Below, piece by piece: positions 54,501-56,864 of a stretch of 56,864 bases of DNA. Position 1 is the first letter of the stretch; each line of letters starts with the position of its first letter. A program made the translations under genes and the position numbers. The stretch comes from a virus. The DNA lies in the IMG/VR virus record IMGVR_UViG_3300017751_000018, positions 1 to 56,864 of that record, one strand, 5' to 3'. Below the pieces are notes generated by a model. That model was not told the DNA's origin and made no database searches. It was given only the letters and a program-made list of their open reading frames with translations.

Positions 54501-56864
54501 AGATTCTAATATTGTTGGTGTTGCTGCTAGTGCTCTTCAATATGTTACTGGATATGGACATACATCTCTCCCATCCACAGTCTTTGTCATTAAAAATAAC
54601 AATGATCAATTCTTTATCTCAACCAATCTTACTGATGCAAGATCTGGCATAGCTGTTACTTTCCAACCAGGAACCGCTGCTGGGAACAAGCATAGATTTA
54701 CTATGGATAAGAGAGATGAAAAAACGGTCATCGCTCTTAATGGAATTGTTCAAAAACCAATTTCGTACACTCAAATCATTTACGATCTTGATGTTGCAGT
54801 AAACGGTATTGTTACTTCTTTTGCACTTAGTGGACTAAGCACAATTACTTCTGGTGATTTGTTAAAACTTGGTGATGAGTATTCAATTGTAAGAACTGTT
54901 GGTTTTGCTACTCAACCAACTGGACCTATTACAGGGATCGGCACTTGGAGTATCGTTGAGGTTGAAAGGGGTGCTGTTGGATCTGCAGCTACTGATCATG
55001 CTGCTGGTTCTATTGCAAGAATCCATAGAGGATCTTTCCAAATTCTTAATAGTCAAATTCACTTTACAGAAGCTCCTCTTGGTGGTGACCTAGGAGTTAT
55101 TGACCCACAGAACTTACCATACCCTAGAGCATCTTTTGGTGGCAGAACTTATTTAAGAAATGATTACAGAACTAATGAACTATTTGATGATTTCTCGGAC
55201 AAGTTTGATGGACTTGAAAATACCTTCCCACTAACTGCTACTGGCGCTGCTGTAACTGGTATTGGTTCTACTGGTGGTAATGGCGTTCTGTTCATTAACG
55301 GTATTTTCCAAGCACCATTTGGAGAAAATAACGAAGGAGTTTCTAACTTTAAAATTATTGAAGATCCCGTTTCTACAGCTGCTAGTGTTCAATTTAGTGG
55401 CATCACATCAGTTGGATTCACCGATTTAATTATCGATATAGATGATATCAACCAGAACCAACTCCCTAGAGGCGGTGTTATCGTTTCTATTGCGTCTACT
55501 CCAGGAAATGGTTATGCACCGTTTATAGGAGCTGATGTCCGTCTTGATGTTGGTGCTGGCGGTACTATCACTGGTATTGTCGGGATCTCCACCACAGGTC
55601 CTTCTGTATCTCTTAGTAACGCTGTTTATGATAAGAGAACGGGCATCATGACCGTTACTACTTCAGCGAACCATGGTCTTCTCATCGAAGATCAAGTAAA
55701 ACTGACTGGCATTGCATTTACTTGTGGTGCAGCTCATGCTGGCGTTACGACTACTATTTTCCCAGAGCATAATGATCCATTCTCTGTTGCTGGTATTATT
55801 TCTGCTACTCAATTCAAAGTTCAAGTTGGTCCGTCTACAATCCCACACACTTATGTGAGTGGTGGTACTGCTGCACAGTTCTTCCCACTTACTTTTGGAT
55901 CTGGATATAATAGCAATCTTGGTACTATTGGTATCGCAGTTACTTGTGCTACAGGTACAGGAGCTACTGTTACTGCTGTTGTGGGTGCTGGTGGATCTCT
56001 GGTATTCAGTGTTACTGGACCAGGTACAAATTACACAACAAATTCTACTGTTATTACTCCAGAACCCAATGGAGAAAACCTCCCAATTGTTGGTGTTTCT
56101 AGAATTGGACTTGGAAATACAACTCTAACTGGTGTTGGTTGTTCAGTAACTGTTCAAATTGCAGGGGTAAGTACAGCAACTGGAATTGGATCAACATTGT
56201 TTGAAGTATCCGAATTCAAATTTAGCAAGAAGGGGTATGGATTCAAACGCGGTGATAAGTTTACTGTAACTGGTCTTTCCACTGATCCTTATGCTGGGGA
56301 CAAGTTCAGACCATTTGAGTTAGAAGTTGTTGATGTATTTACTGACCAAGTTTCTTCTTGGCAGTTTGGTAACATTGATTACCTCGATAACATTCGACAA
56401 TTCCAAGATGGTAATCAGAAGAGATTCCTTCTCTACTATCAGCAATCGCTAGTCAGTTTTGAGATTGATAGAGGAGATCGAGATTCTAAAGAAATTGATC
56501 TTTCTGCAGTTCTTCTCATCTTTATTAATGGTGTTATTCAAGAACCCGGAATCAACTACACATTTGATGGTGGTTCCGTTATTGAATTTACGAGTGCTCC
56601 TACTACTGAAGATAATGTCGTTATTTTCTTCTACAGAGGAACAATCGGGCAAGATAGCTTCTTATTTGATGTAAATGAGGTTATCAAAGTCGGTGATAAT
56701 CTCAGACTGAGAAAGAGCGCCCAGATTGAGTTAAATCAAGTCAATCAAAGCACTGCAAATCTTGCCCAAAGTGCTAATAGAATTGTTAAGAGAATTGACA
56801 GTGCAGCTACCGTAGAAACTGCATTCTATCAGGGTGTAGGTATCAGCAATGATAACTACAAACC
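45550..56864 (+). CDS. Giant virion structural protein, partial (at least 3771 aa)
   Basis: One open frame runs from ATG 45550 to the window end with no stop (still in frame at NDNYKP). The N-terminus has a baseplate-linked start: IPEFAVSENPKFAEFLKQYYISQ. Then come many Ig/beta modules with GGSGYSGPP-type, GSGYASRN-type and APGNGYAPF-type repeats. A YHYH-like domain occurs near residues 1257-1370: GWAYDGNPIYGPYG, DEHNGKFTKTPDFPAGVYAYF, PYFIG. Gene order (gp25, gp6, then this) suggests the gp7/gp8 wedge or a fibre-linked role, but the size far exceeds T4 gp7 (1032 aa). GSGY repeats are shared with the gp5-like protein. Identity as gp7 is not established. Confidence 0.75.
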   Translation, partial: MIETNSPLSPRVKTYQIVSESIPEFAVSENPKFAEFLKQYYISQDYQGGPADIAENIDAYIKVDKLTVDVIKGGTNLASDISDSDDTISVTSTDGYPAKHGLIKIDSEIITYADKTQTSFTGCTRGFSGISSYIAPNNNEDLVWESTVASSHTAGSIVQNVSALFLKEFYKKLKAMYTPGLEGVNLSPQLDINNFIKEARSLYESKGTEDSFKILFKALFGIDPKINDLEKYLIKPSYANYVRRKTLSLELISGNPANLVGETLYQDNDPTNDKVNIASGPISEVSNLRDNYFKISLFTGFDERSLTDGTFVVPGKTRNIGDIGIGASVITVDSTIGFSSVGTLSIGSTIYNYDTKSINQFFDVTPLVSTEIKNNTDISAPNIVYGFENGDSSKRVEFKVTGVLSKFLSNADLKNLDQDSSIRIRNLGRLIENSEINRGYEEIFFNSWIYNTSTRYEVSAFSGSGFVLDGNIDKSSIRKGDIVDIVNRNSELVAATSLTISSVNTSTNTVTLSGSIPTLDSSLSYDLRRVQKKANSSIVPIRGGQNQLLSDINNTYIETENESSTGKREGYVASSSLPSYLITVDKVRSTLVNPTVGLGNFDGYDSTEDAYTVLAFTDNVPFKTGEEVVYVPSEGTIGILGLEQKGYFVKVLSPANRIQLYTSRAFIKANLPEYFNPTGIAGTHDFILASQGKREIFPSRPIRRFTLEQELRSGKESATTSEITADGNTGMLVNGLEVLNYKGENQIYYGPLKQINVLNGGVGYDVQNPPNVTISDALVSVANTAGSIVSLAGTVTSVYVDPVEFDIDKVVSVEIFGGNGTGAFGRALLEERYREISFSGVSTLSGGAVEAVNDRFTFTSDHNLVSGSRIVYNNNGNNNLGIATTGASNEELTLMSGQDYYVRSSGDRSIYLHYTKQDSVTGINTISISENAAGSNTGQHIFRTFEKKTTIGRISIENAGSGYASRNILVNPTGINTFRDYVSFEDHGFRDGDVVNYSYDTTTITGLSSTKQYQVLKISDDAFRLAEVGNKGDTKPSGDNYNKKIHAFLDSQGSGFQRFTYPKIECTVKVLTEDQKEQDLVATPIVRGQVVDAPLYSRGRNYGSTVVDFRNPPTISIESGQLGQIGLIFSNGRIISAFVQSGGSGYSGPPDIVVSSASSEANGAILRSVVENGSITEVKVISGGVGYAASTTTTSIVNPGSSLKLEAQLRPLVINKAFGLNDTELDYLSPFTGGVAVNYIGYGNSIRDFFGDDGSSHSSIIGWAYDGNPIYGPYGLTDPNNIQSDVKRQESSYDIVSTNITNRPPISEFPYGSLVEDYSYIGSGDLDEHNGKFTKTPDFPAGVYAYFATVDINNKPVFPYFIGDTFRSFAIPENTVRGLVIDQTNFDFESSKLVRNTFPYNMFGDGKSYDYVFQPYKENNQESVPDNLGVGSITDIQINFKGSGYSVNDNIVFDDSETTGGGLSAEVSRIFGSDITQVSSNTVSFLNVPFTIGRETAEFKVSPYHEFSDNHVIRVSGISTYVKGLETYHKISVQTFNATLDQDGYTGIITDLKVSLVPPNVSAGDSIGIGTETVRILNAFPSEKIVRVERSAGFATASVGAAVTYFTSKFTLPLSESFTIDSKFQDLYYFNPKESVGVGTTVGFSTSVNVSLNGVTKTRSILSQSIFIEGHDLKTNDLVTFDTNGNSVINATASIDPYIAPSALPASLYVVRKTINTIGLKTSPDGSELFFTTTGDDSSNYYFQTNYTQQIANIERSELTVETSNPHDLSINDRVSLVVKPGITTGILQAEDVTVKLLDGNLVLNPIEIATTGINTVTSIFTANKHGLETGFKVLAYGPFGDENSLPDNLFQRTYFVLKIDNDTFQLSDSRSQLFLDPPEVVSVTGVGSTGQTINPINPPIKVTKNNNIVFNLNDASLLDGKLKIFYDSNFFNEFVGTGDTSSLEVVGVNTVGLGTTVAEDMSKLTINYNDNIKTELYYGFEKGGYMSTSDTEVVGFTKISFIDSTYTGSYSITGVGSTTFTAILATEAEQTKYSAEDCEELYYTTTSIGATGGIAKVRIINNGFGYNKIPAVASIGNSGISGNLNLIGPTINLLKDVTVPTDVFGYPSDNTLKPDAFLPRSVQVKNANRVLDVEVTFGGKSYINAPSLVLYDKTTGIIVDNGLITCELSDSAVNSAEVVVQPRGLTANAYGIAPLRNSNGISIIEAFSDVGVVTCKITTPILGYVQEPFVPGEEVYLEGIEFNNDGDGFNSGDYLFTNFTIDTYNSAVNPREVSFKYTGLTTNVGTGATVVPGFGQIVKAGDLAKFSTTISFSPFAKNEPLRRNNDNETDLILRSIDTNTGIMVIEGSLPLEADDNLVGTNSGDRAVVDSVTVFDGYYDIDSTIDTNVGWSDNIGLIGDSNQFLPDNDYYQNMSYAIESDKTFDEIITYVNDIVHPSGMKNFANTQILSVGDAGESIQPADDAGGFVLDFISDPLRVDGIYNFDLSRDVNANNNTSKFLELKSTRLADFILNKTNRVLIHDDISPNFVSNESNDLSDDRTIAGVVAGRNFSRYLIQTTHQAENPLNNQYQFNEVILVTIDENTYLLQKSHVNNNNNVGLSTGYAEFFAFYNVDDDLTEIRIKPYETFDTDFDIKTFQQGFSADVGIGSTNTGNVVNSSANVLVGSGSTEQIIGFSTTTFVGGIGHFVVVDTAANSIDYVELALQHDGTDTYLTELASFNTRQSLGGISSPNYMGTFTSSIESGVVKIDYIHNESSTLAVRSKFVSFENVGLGTTSIRHLNLKFTPEGTERTARVIVGASATTGISTVVGVSSFTNLSFKSTVHVSYGSTQTLHQIYVLSDPEKADTYISQQPIAAIGTTTGIGTFGAEFSGSNVNLEFYPDSGVTGIVSIYSYNEVLYKDADPNGTLAGIGSFDYGKVFENVTQNTYLGINNRNIRSFDLKYEGTPIYERDLNPQNPDQIDFGTGLISFKHFFSNAEPVTYEPDSNIVGVAASALQYVTGYGHTSLPSTVFVIKNNNDQFFISTNLTDARSGIAVTFQPGTAAGNKHRFTMDKRDEKTVIALNGIVQKPISYTQIIYDLDVAVNGIVTSFALSGLSTITSGDLLKLGDEYSIVRTVGFATQPTGPITGIGTWSIVEVERGAVGSAATDHAAGSIARIHRGSFQILNSQIHFTEAPLGGDLGVIDPQNLPYPRASFGGRTYLRNDYRTNELFDDFSDKFDGLENTFPLTATGAAVTGIGSTGGNGVLFINGIFQAPFGENNEGVSNFKIIEDPVSTAASVQFSGITSVGFTDLIIDIDDINQNQLPRGGVIVSIASTPGNGYAPFIGADVRLDVGAGGTITGIVGISTTGPSVSLSNAVYDKRTGIMTVTTSANHGLLIEDQVKLTGIAFTCGAAHAGVTTTIFPEHNDPFSVAGIISATQFKVQVGPSTIPHTYVSGGTAAQFFPLTFGSGYNSNLGTIGIAVTCATGTGATVTAVVGAGGSLVFSVTGPGTNYTTNSTVITPEPNGENLPIVGVSRIGLGNTTLTGVGCSVTVQIAGVSTATGIGSTLFEVSEFKFSKKGYGFKRGDKFTVTGLSTDPYAGDKFRPFELEVVDVFTDQVSSWQFGNIDYLDNIRQFQDGNQKRFLLYYQQSLVSFEIDRGDRDSKEIDLSAVLLIFINGVIQEPGINYTFDGGSVIEFTSAPTTEDNVVIFFYRGTIGQDSFLFDVNEVIKVGDNLRLRKSAQIELNQVNQSTANLAQSANRIVKRIDSAATVETAFYQGVGISNDNYK

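Overview
This window is part of the genome of a T4-like cyanophage (contractile-tailed myovirus infecting marine Synechococcus or Prochlorococcus). The evidence is a set of recognisable T4 core proteins (gp32, gp53, gp48, gp4, gp54, gp26, gp25, gp6) mixed with cyanophage auxiliary genes (CP12, TalC transaldolase, a 2OG-Fe(II) dioxygenase, a flavin halogenase-like protein). T4-type late promoter boxes (TATAAATA, AATAAATA, CTAAATA) lie upstream of the virion genes, and sigma70-like boxes lie upstream of the non-structural genes. Genes are tightly packed, with many ATGA/TAATG overlaps. No integrase, CRISPR array or insertion sequence was seen. One tRNA-Leu(UAA) is present.

Layout. (1) 1-1.9 kb: a DUF1825-like protein, a strong sigma70-type promoter, gp32 and two small proteins. 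(2) 1.9-4.25 kb, minus strand: gp53, gp48, a conserved small protein and gp4. (3) 4.28-14.3 kb, plus strand: baseplate and tail genes gp54, gp26, a gp51-like protein, a probable tape measure, an M23-peptidase hub protein, a gp27-like hub, CP12, a gp5-like OB protein, a beta-helix needle candidate and a fibre-like protein. (4) 14.3-18.1 kb: auxiliary block with TalC, tRNA-Leu, three exported proteins and a convergent Pro-rich membrane protein. (5) 18.1-28.4 kb: adhesion block with a 1744-aa S74-type fibre, a 907-aa fibre, a collagen-like/polyglycine adhesin and a prolyl-hydroxylase-type dioxygenase. (6) 28.4-34.3 kb: a KxDG nucleotidyltransferase (ligase-like) protein, an FAD protein, a PD-(D/E)XK nuclease-like protein, small proteins and an SF2 helicase. 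(7) 34.3-41.3 kb: about thirty very small genes with their own promoters and terminators. These include a HicA-like protein, a likely holin-endolysin pair, an AbrB-like protein and a roughly 520-bp non-coding stretch. (8) 41.3-56.9 kb: a glycosyltransferase-like protein, small conserved proteins, gp25, gp6 and a giant virion protein that runs off the right edge.

How they work together. gp53, gp48, gp54, gp26, gp25, gp6 and the hub proteins build the baseplate and tube. The T4 tail-lysozyme functions seem to be spread over three separate proteins here. The fibres and the glycine-rich adhesin probably recognise the host. CP12 and TalC are known cyanophage tools that shift host carbon flow from the Calvin cycle to the pentose phosphate pathway.

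The most interesting signals are: a canonical T TTT TTC slippery site joining gp26 to its downstream small ORF in the -1 frame; a collagen-like X-Pro-Gly adhesin immediately followed by a prolyl-hydroxylase-like enzyme; an Arg-rich, possibly frame-slipped island inside that adhesin; duplicated promoter/terminator cassettes around small genes; and a ligase-like/nuclease/helicase neighbourhood. All assignments are from reading the sequence and family knowledge; no database search was run.
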